Part shown: positions 1 through 10,432 of the stretch, piece by piece
How the letters are laid out: each line of letters starts with the position of its first letter
Numbering within the stretch: position 1 is the stretch's first letter
Assembly: GCA_963693285.1 (NCBI GenBank)
Contig: OY848923.1
Span: 6,218,920-6,282,919, forward strand
Length of the DNA: 64,000 nt
Reading direction: 5' to 3'
Source: Xestospongia muta
Lineage: Eukaryota > Porifera > Demospongiae > Haplosclerida > Petrosiidae
Translations under genes and position numbers: made by a program
Notes under the pieces: model-generated
Database searches by the model: none
The model's input: the letters and a program-made list of their open reading frames with translations, nothing else
What the model was told of the DNA's origin: nothing

Positions 1-960
1 ATTTCAAAAATTGACTAAATTGTCTATTTAAAACTTCTACCAATATTTCCTACTATACCGTAGTGTCGTTAGTATGGAGATGTTACTACAGTATAATTTA
101 GTTTACTGTGACTGATATAAATGTCCTTAATACACCTTAATATTATTCAATGTATATGTTGTTATTAACAAATCAATTATTGTACTATTTTGTAGTTGGA
201 GATACTTAAAGTTGAACTAAAAGATGTCAAAACAAAGTTAGTTTCCAGTGAGTTCTACAGAGAAAAAACTAAACTTCAAGTAAAGTAAGCTATCATATCT
301 GACAAGTCATGTATCTTGTTTATTAAAGTTACCATAGTAAACATGACAAGATGAGTACACTGTCCTTAATGTAGAAGTTACCATTGTCAATATAAAGGTT
401 ATATAATACATCAATTAAAGTATATATGTAGTGTTTGTAATTACATGTCATAGCTTAGATTTAGTTTATATAAGTATTGTAAGTGTCTGTAAGTAGGTAT
501 GTCTTAATAGTAGTTTGTATAGTGTATGATTTACAACCTCTAAATGGATGAATGGATGGATGGATGGATGGCAGACAACTTACATACTTCTTTCTTAAAT
601 TAACAGGAACTGTTTGAAAGAGATTTTAAGGTATGGCTGGAGAGTAGAATGGATATAGAGTGATTGATGGATTGATGGCAGACAGTTTACATACTTCTAT
701 CATCTCTACCAGTTAATTTTAAAGAATTCTCTTGAACAACCTGCTACAGGTAGTGAAGAGGGTCACATGTCTGGGAAGAATCGTTACAAGAACATCACTG
801 CATGTATGTACATTAACTAGTTATTAAGTAATATCAATAGTTTGTTTTCTAGTTGATAGTACTCGAGTGTGTTTGTCAGAAATAGATGGAGGTCAAGGTA
901 TGCTTGCATCAGAGGACTCTCTTACTAAAATTGAGTGATAGAGTGAGTGATCACACCCTT
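1..960 (+). pseudogene. PTP gene fragment (paralogue of the 30.1-31.2 kb part of gene E)
   Basis: The first 90 bases match an intron of gene E near 30,150 (shared run 'acttctaccaatatttcc'). Around 604-632 the stretch encoding ELFERDFK matches the exon end ELFDRDFK at 30,917-30,942. Around 712-805 the exon for LILKNS..., with [11 protein letters not shown], matches 31,025-31,118. Around 852-890 the exon start [13 protein letters not shown] matches 31,166-31,200. After that the similarity stops and no WPD loop or HCS motif follows. These are the entry exons of a PTP D1 domain; KNRYKNI is a standard PTP motif. The upstream exons are missing or replaced, so this is a truncated duplicate. It may continue to the left of the window. 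Confidence 0.7.
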
Positions 961-1053
961 GTTATAAAGCTCTTTTAACTTGACTGTAATCTCTCTCTCT
1001 CTCTCTCAGTCATAGCAATCAGATATATGTTACCTGTAATTTCTATTTTTATA

Positions 1054-1199
1054 GGAAGTGTTTGGTTATTGAGCTGACAAGAATCAGAAAGAAAAACTGA
1101 ATATTGCATCTTGTCCTACTACCCTTGAAATTATATTGGATGTATTACAAGAGGAGATCAAAACAGTGGAAGACACTTGTACTCTGTTACCATTTGAGG
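1054..1199 (+). pseudogene. Exon-like stretch of unknown family
   Basis: After an AG and before a 'gtaaac' donor-like site, one frame reads about 48 codons including ADKNQKEKLNIASCP and LEIILDVLQEEIK, with one internal TGA near the start. It has the look of a helical protein exon but I do not recognise it, and it has no paralogue elsewhere in the window. It may be part of the broken PTP locus or of an unrelated gene that runs through here. A second short exon-like stretch, about 197-285 (frame LEILKVELKDVKTKLV), is similarly lysine-rich and helical. Confidence 0.25.
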
Positions 1200-2005
1200 T
1201 AAACAAATATTAAGATATATGTACCTTCTATTGTAATTCAACAGGTCTTAATTCAACTGTTCAATATGTATGTCATTTAATAACTATAATTATAACAGCC
1301 AATCACAATGAGTCATAGAGTTGGATTAGTTAGCTCAAAGTGTTAAAAGATTAATTGTACATGGACCATAATCAATGAGTATTACTGTGAAACGTGACCG
1401 ATATATTTAATTGTTTTAACAATTTTCTTTTTCTTCTCTTTAATAGAGATCACTCAAGTACCATTTATTTTAATCTTTGACCACACCCTTAATTAACCCA
1501 GTGGATGCTGTCAATAATTTTCAGTACAATTATGTAATGTAATATGGTTGTATTATATAATTTGTTATTATTTGCAAGTTTCTCTACAATATTACAGTCA
1601 CATTATTCATGTATATATATGGATATATATATATATATATATATAAACCGTTTAATTTTTATTCAAAAATATATTAGAAATACACAATGCGAAAATTTAC
1701 AACATTAATACAATCTTTTAAAGACAGTGATATAATATTTGAAATATTTAAGATAACATTACAATAATGACAAATGGAATTGTAATATATACATTGTATA
1801 AACAACACTGGTATTTATATTGTGTATATCACAACAATGTTACAATTGTTATATGAAATATGGAATGTATCATGTATAAATCTGACATCTAAAAAAAACA
1901 TGGAACATTTTCGTTGTTAAATTTACGATTGTAATTACATAAAAAATCAATACATTTACAACATAAAAATAATGAATGTATTTCATATATTTTTCCTGTG
2001 ATTAA
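1200..2005. other. AT-rich spacer, no gene recognised
   Basis: This stretch holds a (TA)n microsatellite at about 1615-1645 and very AT-rich sequence to about 2000. I see no exon, RNA gene or terminal repeat here. Confidence 0.5.
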
Positions 2006-2009
2006 TTAC

Positions 2010-3768
2010 CTCCTCTGGCTCATTATCCCTATCCCTCACTACAAGACAATCCTCTAGCTCTTCTCTGTAACCCAGATGAAATTTGCAGTCTCATTTCTCG
2101 TGTTCCTATTGACACTGCTTTTGGTGCTGATGGTATCTCCTCTATCATGATCCACGACACAGCTCCTAGTATTTCACTTCCTTTTCACCTTATTTTCAAC
2201 TCCTCCCTCTCTACAGGTATTTTCTTTTCAGACTGGAAAAACTCCAAAATCGTACCTATTCATAAATCAAAAACCTCCTTTTTATCCCCTTCAGACTATC
2301 GCCCAATTTCTCTACTTTCTCTCCCAAGTAAGATCTTGGAACATCATATCTTTAACTATCTGTACAAATTTGTTCTGCTCACAACATCTTTTCTAATTGT
2401 CAGTTTGGTTTCCGACCAGGATTCTCAACTGAAACTGCTCTATTGTAAATTTTCAATTCTTGGTTTTCTTCACTGGATCACTAAATATGCAGTCTGTGCA
2501 GTTTTCTTCCATCTCACTAAAGCATTTGATTCTGTCCCTCACAAGCCTCTACTTGACTCTTTATCTTCGCTCGACCTTCTTCCTTTTCTTTTGCCTTGGC
2601 TCCATAGTTATCTGCAAGGCCGTACTCATCAAGTAATCATAAATTGTTCTCTATCTTCTAAATCTCAAGTCACCTCTGGTGTGCACCAAGGTTCCATCCT
2701 TGGGCTTCTCTTATTCATCATCTATATAAATGACATTAAACCATTCCTCCCCTCTTCAGCTACCCTCACTCTTTATGTTGATGACATTCTTCTCTTCCAA
2801 GAAATTTCTTCTCCAACTTCAATGTCCACTGTTTAATCCTACATCAATCTTATTTCAACATGGATTACCTCTCGTCATCTCACCATCAACTCTAAAAAAA
2901 CAAATACATGATCGTCTCTCGTAAGTCTCCCTCTTTTCTAACCTCCCTCTCTTCTCTTTTCTTAAATGAGTCAATTCTTTTAAATACCTTGGTATTATTA
3001 TCACCTCCAATTTATCATGGTTTCCTCACATCCAATCTGTCTGGTCTAAAGCTCGTCAGACTATTGGAACCATCTACCGTAAATTCTATAAGCATGCTTC
3101 TCCTCATACTCTTCTCACTATGTATTGCTCTCTTGTAATTCCCTATTTTTCCTACTGCTCCTCTGTTTGGGACCTAGCTGTATCTTCAACTAATGCTGAA
3201 ATTCTCAAGAAAACCCAACACTTTGCTCTAAAAATATGCTCTCATAAATGGGACAATGATTACTCATCTTTTCTCTGAACTTTTAACCTTCTGACCCTCT
3301 CAACTCGTTGTTCTATTTCCAAATAATGTCTTCTTTATAAAATTACTAACAATCTCCTCTATTTTCCTTCAGATATTTTTATTCACAAACCTCTGCCAAG
3401 TTATGCTTCTCATTGCTTTGATCCTCTCACCTTTACCATCCCTTTTTCTCACTCATCTGCTTCACAAAACTCATTTGTCCCTTCTGTTCTCTCTCTGTGT
3501 ACCTCACTTCCTTATCATATAAAATCTAGCTCATCTCTAGTCATTTTTAAATCTAAAGTAAATATGCTTCTTTACTAACCATTAACTCACCATCACTTAT
3601 CACACTAAAACCTATCATATACTATCAGTTACTTACTTTATCTCTGTGTTATTAGTGATATTATATCCTATATTTTAATACCTTAATTCTGTTTTATTTG
3701 TTATTGTTCTATTCTGTTTGCGCCCTTCAAACTAGCAGTAGCTATTGGGAATTCTTTTTGTCAATAAA
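2010..3768 (+). mobile_element. Decayed LINE (non-LTR retrotransposon), reverse transcriptase part and 3' end
   Basis: The frame at 2147-2836 carries reverse-transcriptase blocks in the right order: SDYRPISLLSLPSKILE (finger), KAFDSVPHKPLL (first catalytic-Asp block), VTSGVHQGSILG (PQG-like block) and LYVDDILLF (the YxDD active-site box, here YVDD). This is the RT order of CR1/L2/Jockey-type LINEs. The frame then breaks: a stop at 2834 and a shift near 2900 lead into the frame 2908-3138, and further shifts follow to about 3590. The 3' end is marked by a short tail, 'gtcaataaaaa', ending near 3768. No endonuclease domain is seen, so the copy is 5'-truncated as well as frameshifted and cannot be active. 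The clade call is from motif style only. Confidence 0.8.
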
Positions 3769-3830
3769 AAATTATTGCTGGATCGATTTGGGTGGGGCTG
3801 ATACATCATTTTAGACTTATTAGTTTAGTT
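3769..3830. other. Relic of the head-to-head promoter region
   Basis: The run 'attattgctggat' followed by 'ttgggtggggctgat' matches the intergenic regions of unit 1 (about 28,777-28,815) and unit 2 (about 46,645-46,685). The genes that flank those promoters are not here; instead a LINE abuts on the left and duplicated PTP 3' flank on the right. It suggests that a third, deleted copy of the unit once stood here. Confidence 0.45.
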
Positions 3831-4063
3831 ATTTTTCTTATTGGATGATACCCTTTGCTCCAAAGCTAAATGCTTTATTTTTAAATATTTGACAATACAG
3901 GTCATAAATGTGGATCTCAATGCTAATTGAACAATTCATCATGGAGAGTGGTTCTTGGTTTAATTCGACTATGATGACATCACCATGACATGACACATAC
4001 TGATGCCATCATCATAATACAAAGTTACACCAAGAAGCACCCATCATGGATTATAATTTCTTC

Positions 4064-4070
4064 ATTTTAG
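4064..4070. repeat. Left target-site duplication ATTTTAG
   Basis: This 7-bp sequence is repeated at 5714-5720, directly outside the inverted repeats of the transposon. The duplicated but uninserted locus near 20,650-20,670 carries a single related copy (ATTTTTG). Confidence 0.85.
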
Positions 4071-5713
4071 CAGAGATAATAAATACGTAACCGGGATTAG
4101 AAACGCCTCACAATTGGATGGCCAGATGCTCGTTGTAAAGGATGTGCGTATTATGACGTCTGAAAAATTAAACCGCCCACATGACAATAAATATATAAAA
4201 ATAATAATTATAATAAATAAAAAAATATGCAGCTGCATGGAGTATTGTATATGCACCTAAATTGATCTTTTGGCTTTTCACTTGGCGATTTTTAACTATT
4301 GAACATTGATACTGAGTCTGCAAGTTTTTACGGTAGGTGTAACAAGTTGGACAATGAACTCCCTTTGGTATCAACAAATGACAGCTAACAAAACGAACAG
4401 TAGCTCCAAACACTTCTTCACCAACAGTTACACAGGCATTGGTGTCTATAAAGGCTATGACTTCTTTTTCCATGGAAAGGAACTGCTTATTTTTTTGTAT
4501 TTTCTAAATTCACATATATAGATTCTGGATTGCCAACACAAGTGGTAAGATTGTCAACCACAGAAAGCAATTCTGAGATAATTAAGTCATTGTTGAGATT
4601 AGAAGAAAAAGTAGAAAGAAAGGACACAAATGAAGTATCCACACGATAGCCATGTACATGCAATTGCCATGTCTTTTTCGATCCATTAATAACCAGGGAA
4701 TGTGTAACAATTAGTGGAGCCCTTCCTTCCTTGTTTTGGTATGTTACCACACAAAAACATCGATCTGCACCAGAATCACTCACATCTAACCAACCATCAG
4801 GCAACTGAAGTGCAGGAGGAGAGGGAGACGGTGATCAAGGTGTAGGAGGATGAGTAGATGGTGACTGAAGTGAAGGAGGAGATGATGATTGAAGATCATG
4901 AGACATAAGCACATCCTGAAATATTACAAATTCATTATTGCCATCGTACAGCAGTAATCATCAGGTGCATGCATGCACTGTAAAGCAAGATAAAAGGCTA
5001 ACCTTCCTTGTTGGCTTTCTTATACGACCAATTCTGGCTTTGCTACGCTTTCCTTTTCCTGTTTTGCTTCTGCATAGCTTTTTCCTTGTACCACTGTAGA
5101 AAACAACAGCAGAGAGGATCTACATGTATACTATTAAATACTACAGAACTGCTGTTGCTTTTAATACAAAAACATGCTTATGCCAATCTCAATAGTTCAA
5201 TGGAATGCCAGAGACAGTTAAAATTCGAATTGTTTTGCCTATCAACTGACGAATGTGCTTAGAAAAGTGGTCATGAATATACCATAATAGGGCTGATAAC
5301 TGGTTTTGTGAATCACATACACACTCAAAAACAAAATTGAGCTACGACACTTGACCTTCCTATCAAGTGAACATTCATTAGAGATCGGCAAAACTAATAA
5401 CAACTACGATAATGCGTTTTTTATACTATTATCATCTACCAATAGTACTACTCACCTTCCATCAGTCGAAGTATTCTCCATGATTCACCCAGAAACCGTC
5501 ACCTAGCTTCGTCGAAAATACCTTTCTTTGCTTTATCGGCTTTTGAGAGGTAAAAACTATTACCCGCAGTGTACACATGGTAAAACTAGCAGATCTTGGT
5601 ATAGGGGCCATTTTTCCCCTGACAACGAGCATGTGCCAGCGCTGCGTGACGTCACTATAGGGAAAATGTATTGACTTCCGCTAGCGTTTCTAATCCTGGT
5701 TACGTATTCTCTG
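4071..5713 (-). mobile_element. DNA transposon with TIRs, transposase-like remnant inside
   Basis: The ends are inverted repeats. The left begins CAGAGATAATAAATACGTAA and the right, read inward on the minus strand, begins CAGAGAATACGTAACCAGGA. They stay similar for about 30 bp apart from a 6-bp insertion in the left one, and subterminal 'atgctcgttgt' is also shared. The element is 1643 bp and is flanked by a 7-bp target duplication. The same genomic neighbourhood exists without the element at about 20,640-20,680, which is a paralogous empty site. The CAGAG terminus recalls hAT elements, while the 7-bp duplication is not the usual 8 bp of hAT, so the superfamily is open (hAT-like or P-like). 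Confidence 0.85.
4170..5482 (-). pseudogene. Broken transposon-borne gene
   Basis: Exon 1 begins at an ATG at 5482 (MENTSTDG, donor GTGAGT). Exon 2, about 4999-5095, is very basic (KTGKGKRSKARIGRIRK), typical of a nuclear or DNA-binding N-terminus. Exon 3 begins about 4919 with a Ser/Pro-rich linker, then about 4804-4487 reads PDGWLDVSDSGADRCFCVV and onward. Lesions: an in-frame TGA in the Ser/Pro linker, in the CGA/TGA context expected of CpG decay, and a one-base shift in an A-run near 4490. In the next frame it continues with FIDTNACVTVGEEVF and a CPTCYTYRKNLQ motif, after which the rest of the protein is missing and the right-hand part of the gene runs into the TIR. The CxxC and YR-x-L pattern resembles proteins of animal DNA transposons. 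No catalytic core is left, so this is a deletion derivative. Confidence 0.6.
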
Positions 5714-5960
5714 ATTTTAGATAAGTAGACAAATTCTCTAATCAATAAAATTATTTCTGGAATCAGCCATACCTACACAACTTGAATTGTGGTCTTAATC
5801 ACTTTACAAATTTATGATTTTTTTCAGTAACAATTCACAAATTTCACAAATATTTAAAGGCAAATAACTGAAATAAATTATGTGTTTATGAGAAATGAAA
5901 ATTTCCAACAATAAACATAATAGATAATAACATAATGTAGATATATAAAAATAGCAAAAA
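5714..5960. other. Right TSD and duplicated 3' flank of the CARD gene
   Basis: ATTTTAG at 5714-5720 is the right target duplication. The rest, to the stop codon of gene A, is closely similar to 20,650-20,920 downstream of gene D, so it is part of a segmental duplication that includes the 3' UTR of both genes. Confidence 0.7.
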
Positions 5961-5967
5961 TGAACAT

Positions 5968-8900
5968 TTATAAGTTAGCTTTAATACTGTTAGCAATATC
6001 TTTTAGTCTTTGATCATCTTGTTTTAACAGTACATTACATATCTTAGTAAGATATTGCTTTGGATCTCTATGAACTTGCAATATATTGAATAATTCATGA
6101 ACTACTTTTCTAGCTTTCTGATCCTTGGAGACACCTTCTGTAGTTGTAGATTGTAACAGATCTTGTCCTATTAGCCTCTCTGAAAATAACCTGTCAGCAA
6201 TGTCTTCAAGACTTGAAGCAACAGGTTTACTAAGATCAGCAATGTGTGTACGAAATATCTCTGATGGACTTAACTCTTTAGTTTGCATTGAACATAAGAA
6301 ACAAGAAAAAACAACACATTTATAATTGAAAAATAAAAAAAAATTAAACAATCCTACATAATGCTAGTTAAATATCCTTACATTGAAATGTTTAAAAATA
6401 TGTATAAATACAAAATTTAATCAAAACAGCAATGATGAAAAATGACTGGGATGACTATATAGTTAATCCATTATGCTACGTTAAATTAAGTTCCAAATGT
6501 GTGATTAAGTGACCATAACTATACAAGAAAGACATTATATGATGAACTTACTTTCGGTATTTTCTAATCCTCTCATAGATTGTCTTGTACTAGTAGCTAT
6601 AGAAAAAAGGTAATGACATTTCGTTGATGGTTATCCTTACCAAGTGATCGTACAATGCAGATCTTTGAAATGAGGGTTTCTCCTTCATTAATAACATTTA
6701 CTTTGATACCATTTAATGTGATACGATATTGAAGTACTGGAACAGTAGTATCACTGGGAGTAGCAGACACTGTCATCAAAATGGAAGGAAACTCAGGAGG
6801 ACTTTGATCACCAAAAATGTCTACATCAACTTGACTAATCTATGTTATGAAATAAGAATGTTATTTTAGTTATTAAACACTGTCATGTACCCTAGTAGGA
6901 TAGGAATGTGGATAAATATTCCATCCTTGAGGAAAAGGATTATCTTCTCTAATAACTAATTCAATATATCCATTCTCCTCTTGAAATCTGAAATATATAT
7001 GGATATCTTTTTCAGCATTTGGAAGTGAAGTGTGAATATGCTACAAAGATAAGAACAAATCTCATAGTCACTGAGTACTACAGAGCTCTTGCCTTTAAAA
7101 GAGCATCAAGATGTAGTGAAACAAAAAGTCTCATCAACCATTGAGTTTGACCTTTTATTTCATACACTACTTGACCAACATACAGATTAACTGGAGAGCA
7201 TCTTGAAGAAGACTCATCTAATGAAATATTAATATGATAACTATTAAGATATGTTGTCAAACAAACCTTTGTTCCTTGTTGAAAATGGTACTTCTAAGGC
7301 ATCTACAAAAAGAGGATCATTATCAGACGAAGAATGTGACAGAGGAACCTTTACAGGACTAGTACTACCACCGTGTACAACAACACCTTCAAACAGAGGA
7401 CCATTACTACTCTCATTATTGTCATAGCCTAATAGCCATCTTATTGGTCTCAAGAGCGCTTTAATAATTGCTTTTAAAGAGAACTGAGTATGAATATTAC
7501 CATATTGGTCTCCAGGATAGAACTGCCCTCCTTGCTCTAGTTTAAACTTGTACGGTAGTACAGGTTGATAGAGATCAGCTGTAACAAAACTGAGGTAATT
7601 AGTGTGTTCTTGTGTCTCTAAAGATACACAATGTTGAATGGATAACTGGACAGGTTGGAGGAGGGTTCTGGAAACAGAAATGGCATAAACAGCACTGACC
7701 AGTGATGTACCAGAGGGAAACTCAAACTTTCCCCCTACAATTGCTGCAATAGATACTTCACATGTTTCTCCAGGAGGTATTGTTCCATGAGGTACATTAA
7801 TCCTTAAACCATACTCCTCCCAGTTTAATAACTGAGTTTGTTCTCCTTGTATATAGAACAGTGTTTTACCAGCTATATGAACACCAGTACCATCAAGATA
7901 CTCTAATTGGTCTAATATATAAGATATATCAATATAACAATATAATAGATAATATTACTGACATACCAAGAGAAGGAACAAGATAGTTGAACTGGCATTC
8001 AACATCTTTGGTAGTCACTGTATCATCTTTATCAGTGGGTATGACAGATACTTGTGTACTGTCTTCTCCTTTTTCTTGAATTAATAAATAAGTTTGTTTT
8101 AGCTCTTGTAAACCTAAAAATGATATAGACAATAATACATAGTAATGTTCAGTGATAGTTTCATAAATTGTTTAAGTATTAGAGTAAAAATAAAAATTTA
8201 ATTGTAATAATGTGCACTCTATTAATGAATATTTATAGGAAAAAGGAAATAGGAAAGTTGGCATAAACTATAGAGTTGCTCAAAGACATTTTCCAAAGTC
8301 ACAGAACTCATTTGTCACACACATTGCAAACCAGTTGTAGTAAGAGAAATTATATTTATTAGTTCCTTCACAACATTTTCCACTTGGTCCACATGGAATG
8401 GAAGGCATTCCTAAAATTGCTTTGGGCCATATACCAGACATATATAATGGTATGTTTGTCATATAAAACTTTATTCTATTATTGTATGCAACTATAGAGA
8501 CCAATGAATATTATTAACTAACCATTAAAGCACACATCATAACAGCAAGTGACTTTTCAAGAAAATCATGAACACTTTTAAAATGTATTTCATGTGCAAT
8601 CAAATGAAATATCATTTACTCTCTGATCTTTTTTAACAATGACTAATCTAATAAATTGACTGGAGACTGTCCTGTCTCATTTACAGTCATGAAAAAAATT
8701 ATATTAAGCCATAAAGTCTTTTACCTACTTTGTAAGGTTAATGAAGCTTCTAACGGTGAATCAGAAATTCTGTCTTGATGTTCAAAAACTTCCTCATAAC
8801 CATGATGAAATCGTCGCATTGTTGATCTAGCAATGCGATCATATCTGTGACTGTCTTTCTGTTTTGATGGCTCTTTTTGTTTAATCGGAAATTTTAGTTT

Positions 8901-9157
8901 TTTAGTTTTTTCCCCTTCTCTACTACCAACAAATAAGGAAGAATCATTAGCATCAAGTTGAAGAGTTCTTAAGGCAGATCCTGACTTGCCCTAACAATCG
9001 ATAACACAACCATCAAGATATTAAGATGCTATGAACATACTTTTGATGAGGAATTCCCTCTTGTTCGCTTCTTGTCCTTCTTACTATGAGGTGAGTTTCC
9101 TTGTGTATCTATTAGAAGCTGACTTTGCGCTGTTTTTGTTTTCTTGTGACAACTCAT
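5968..9157 (-). CDS. Gene A: ZU5-UPA-CARD protein
   Basis: Nine exons join in frame: 9157-9041, 8990-8729, 8113-7967, 7911-7267, 7217-7093, 7040-6891, 6839-6641, 6596-6552, 6275-5968, giving 665 residues. Residues 1-127 are basic and Lys/Arg-rich (KKTKTAQSQ, KKDKKRTRG) and are not shared with D or F. Residues about 176-330 are a ZU5 domain (YGLRINVPHGTIPPGE, GKFEFPSGTSLVSAVYAISV). A Ser/Asp-rich linker follows. Residues about 391-550 fit the UPA region that follows ZU5 in UNC5, PIDD and ankyrins. Residues about 570-665 are a six-helix CARD-like domain ending at the stop. The predicted role is a cytosolic death-fold adaptor; partner and trigger are unknown. The intron after exon 5 starts with GC, whereas gene D has GT at the same place. 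The donor of exon 2 was chosen for phase. The start could move if upstream exon 9561-9576 is coding. It is the diverged relative of D without the Kelch, coiled-coil and Death parts. Confidence 0.75.
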
Positions 9158-9576
9158 TCTTACCTACTTACCAACACTCTAGAAGAACACAAAATTGATA
9201 ATGTATAGTTATATCCATCAATGTGATGTGAGTAGTGACTTGCAATAGTACATATGTGTTAATACAAAGATGATGGTATTTATTTAGTTGTTTATTATTT
9301 ATTATTCATAATGGAAACCTGTCCCGAGCTCTAAAATCTAGACCAAATAAAGCAAGGTTTCCTTTACAAATAAGATACAGAGCTCAAAGTGAATAATTTC
9401 CCAATGATGAACTAAGTACAGCAACATTTTCGAGTATATAGCTTAGTTTGCAGTTGTAAACTGACTTGTCATTTTCATTTAAAAAGATAGTATATATAAA
9501 CATACATGAACGTAATGTATGCATATATTTGTTATGGGATACAAATAACAAAGTACTCACCGATGGGTGAAGTCAT
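9158..9576 (-). other. Gene A 5' exon and possible upstream ORF
   Basis: At 9576-9561 the minus strand reads ATG ACT TCA CCC ATC G followed by the donor GTGAGT, a tiny first exon like those of B, C, D and F. Splicing to the acceptor before 9178 gives MTSPIECW and then a stop at 9170-9168, ten bases before the main ATG at 9157. It would therefore act as an upstream ORF rather than extend the protein. A second donor-like GTAAGT lies between the acceptor and the ATG, so the real 5' structure needs transcript data. Confidence 0.4.
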
Positions 9577-9647
9577 TAGCGTCAAACTGGTCAAAGACAC
9601 AAGAAAAGTTTGTCAAAGTCTTGATTTCAAATGTTGAGACATCACAA

Positions 9648-9677
9648 GTGCGCATGCGCATTGGCTGCGCGTGCGCA
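9648..9677. promoter_or_regulatory. Two NRF1-type sites, likely gene A promoter
   Basis: TGCGCATGCGCA at 9649-9660 and TGCGCGTGCGCA at 9666-9677 (the reverse complement fits YGCGCAYGCGCR) both match the NRF1 consensus, with ATTGG, an inverted CCAAT-type motif, between them. They sit about 75-115 bp upstream of the small 5' exon of gene A, in one of the few GC-rich, CpG-containing patches in the window. Confidence 0.55.
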
Positions 9678-9884
9678 TTAGGGGTTCACGTATCGCTAGC
9701 GGGTAAATAGAATATAAGAACTACGGATCACGGACTCGGATCATGAATTCATGTGATTTGCATGTGATTAGCAGGTTATCAATCACACAATGGCGTCTAC
9801 TACTACGTGTGGTTAACTTGACTATGACATCATAATGAAATGACACATGTGATGTCGTCATATTGATGACATCACCTAAACCTT

Positions 9885-10290
9885 AATCTGTGACTGCTAT
9901 CTATGATATTGTCTATTAGGATATCATGTTCCTGCTGGCGTGTGCACTATATTATTCATATGACATGGCTACTATTCTGCTTTAATCTGTGACTGCTATC
10001 TATGATATTGTCTATTAGGATATCATGTTCCTGCTGGGATGTGTACTATATTATTCATATGACATGGCTATTATTCTGCTTTAATCTGTAACTGCTATAT
10101 ATCTATGATGTTGTCTTATCAGGATATCATATTCCTGCTGGGGTGTGTGCTATATTCATATCACATGGCTACTTTTCTGCTTTAATCTGTAACTGTTATC
10201 TATGATGTTGTTCTATTATGATATCATATTCCTGGTGGGGTGTATGTTATATTATTCATATGACATAGCTACTATTCTGCTTTAATCTGT
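9885..10290 (+). repeat. ~100-bp tandem repeat, about 4 units
   Basis: Each unit contains 'ctttaatctgtgactgctat', 'gatatcat...ttcctgctgg' and 'tattcatatgacatggctac'. The array lies directly upstream of the TATA box of gene B. The same repeat is found in inverted orientation upstream of gene C (58,745-59,012) and again at 63,115-63,640. No coding potential. Confidence 0.85.
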
Positions 10291-10294
10291 GACT

Positions 10295-10432
10295 TATAAA
10301 AAGAAGGAGAGGGTAGCTCATTAGACTACTCAGTAAATGGTTATAGACAGGCTGCTATAAGACTTTCGGCTCTGTAGAAGCGCTCATATTCAGGATCCAA
10401 GTATATCATCTTGCCAGAGTAAAGCTATTAAA
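10295..10432 (+). promoter_or_regulatory. Core promoter and 5' UTR of gene B
   Basis: TATAAA at 10,295-10,300 is followed by about 130 bp that are well conserved with the corresponding region of gene C (minus strand, 58,733 down to 58,593), including 'acaggctgctataagacttt'. This is one of the clearest TATA boxes in the window, and conservation between two inverted copies supports it. Confidence 0.6.

Noticed and set aside
5560..5745. Open frame (-) across the transposon edge
   Set aside because: It crosses the element boundary and target duplication, so it is a chance frame.
6125..6325. Plus-strand frames over the CARD exons (also 21,081-21,287)
   Set aside because: Antisense shadows of a conserved coding exon.
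8280..8504. Cys-rich open frame (-) with CGPSGKCCEG, like a small disulfide protein
   Set aside because: It lies inside an intron of gene A, lacks a convincing splice or start context in phase with the gene, and gene D has no counterpart.
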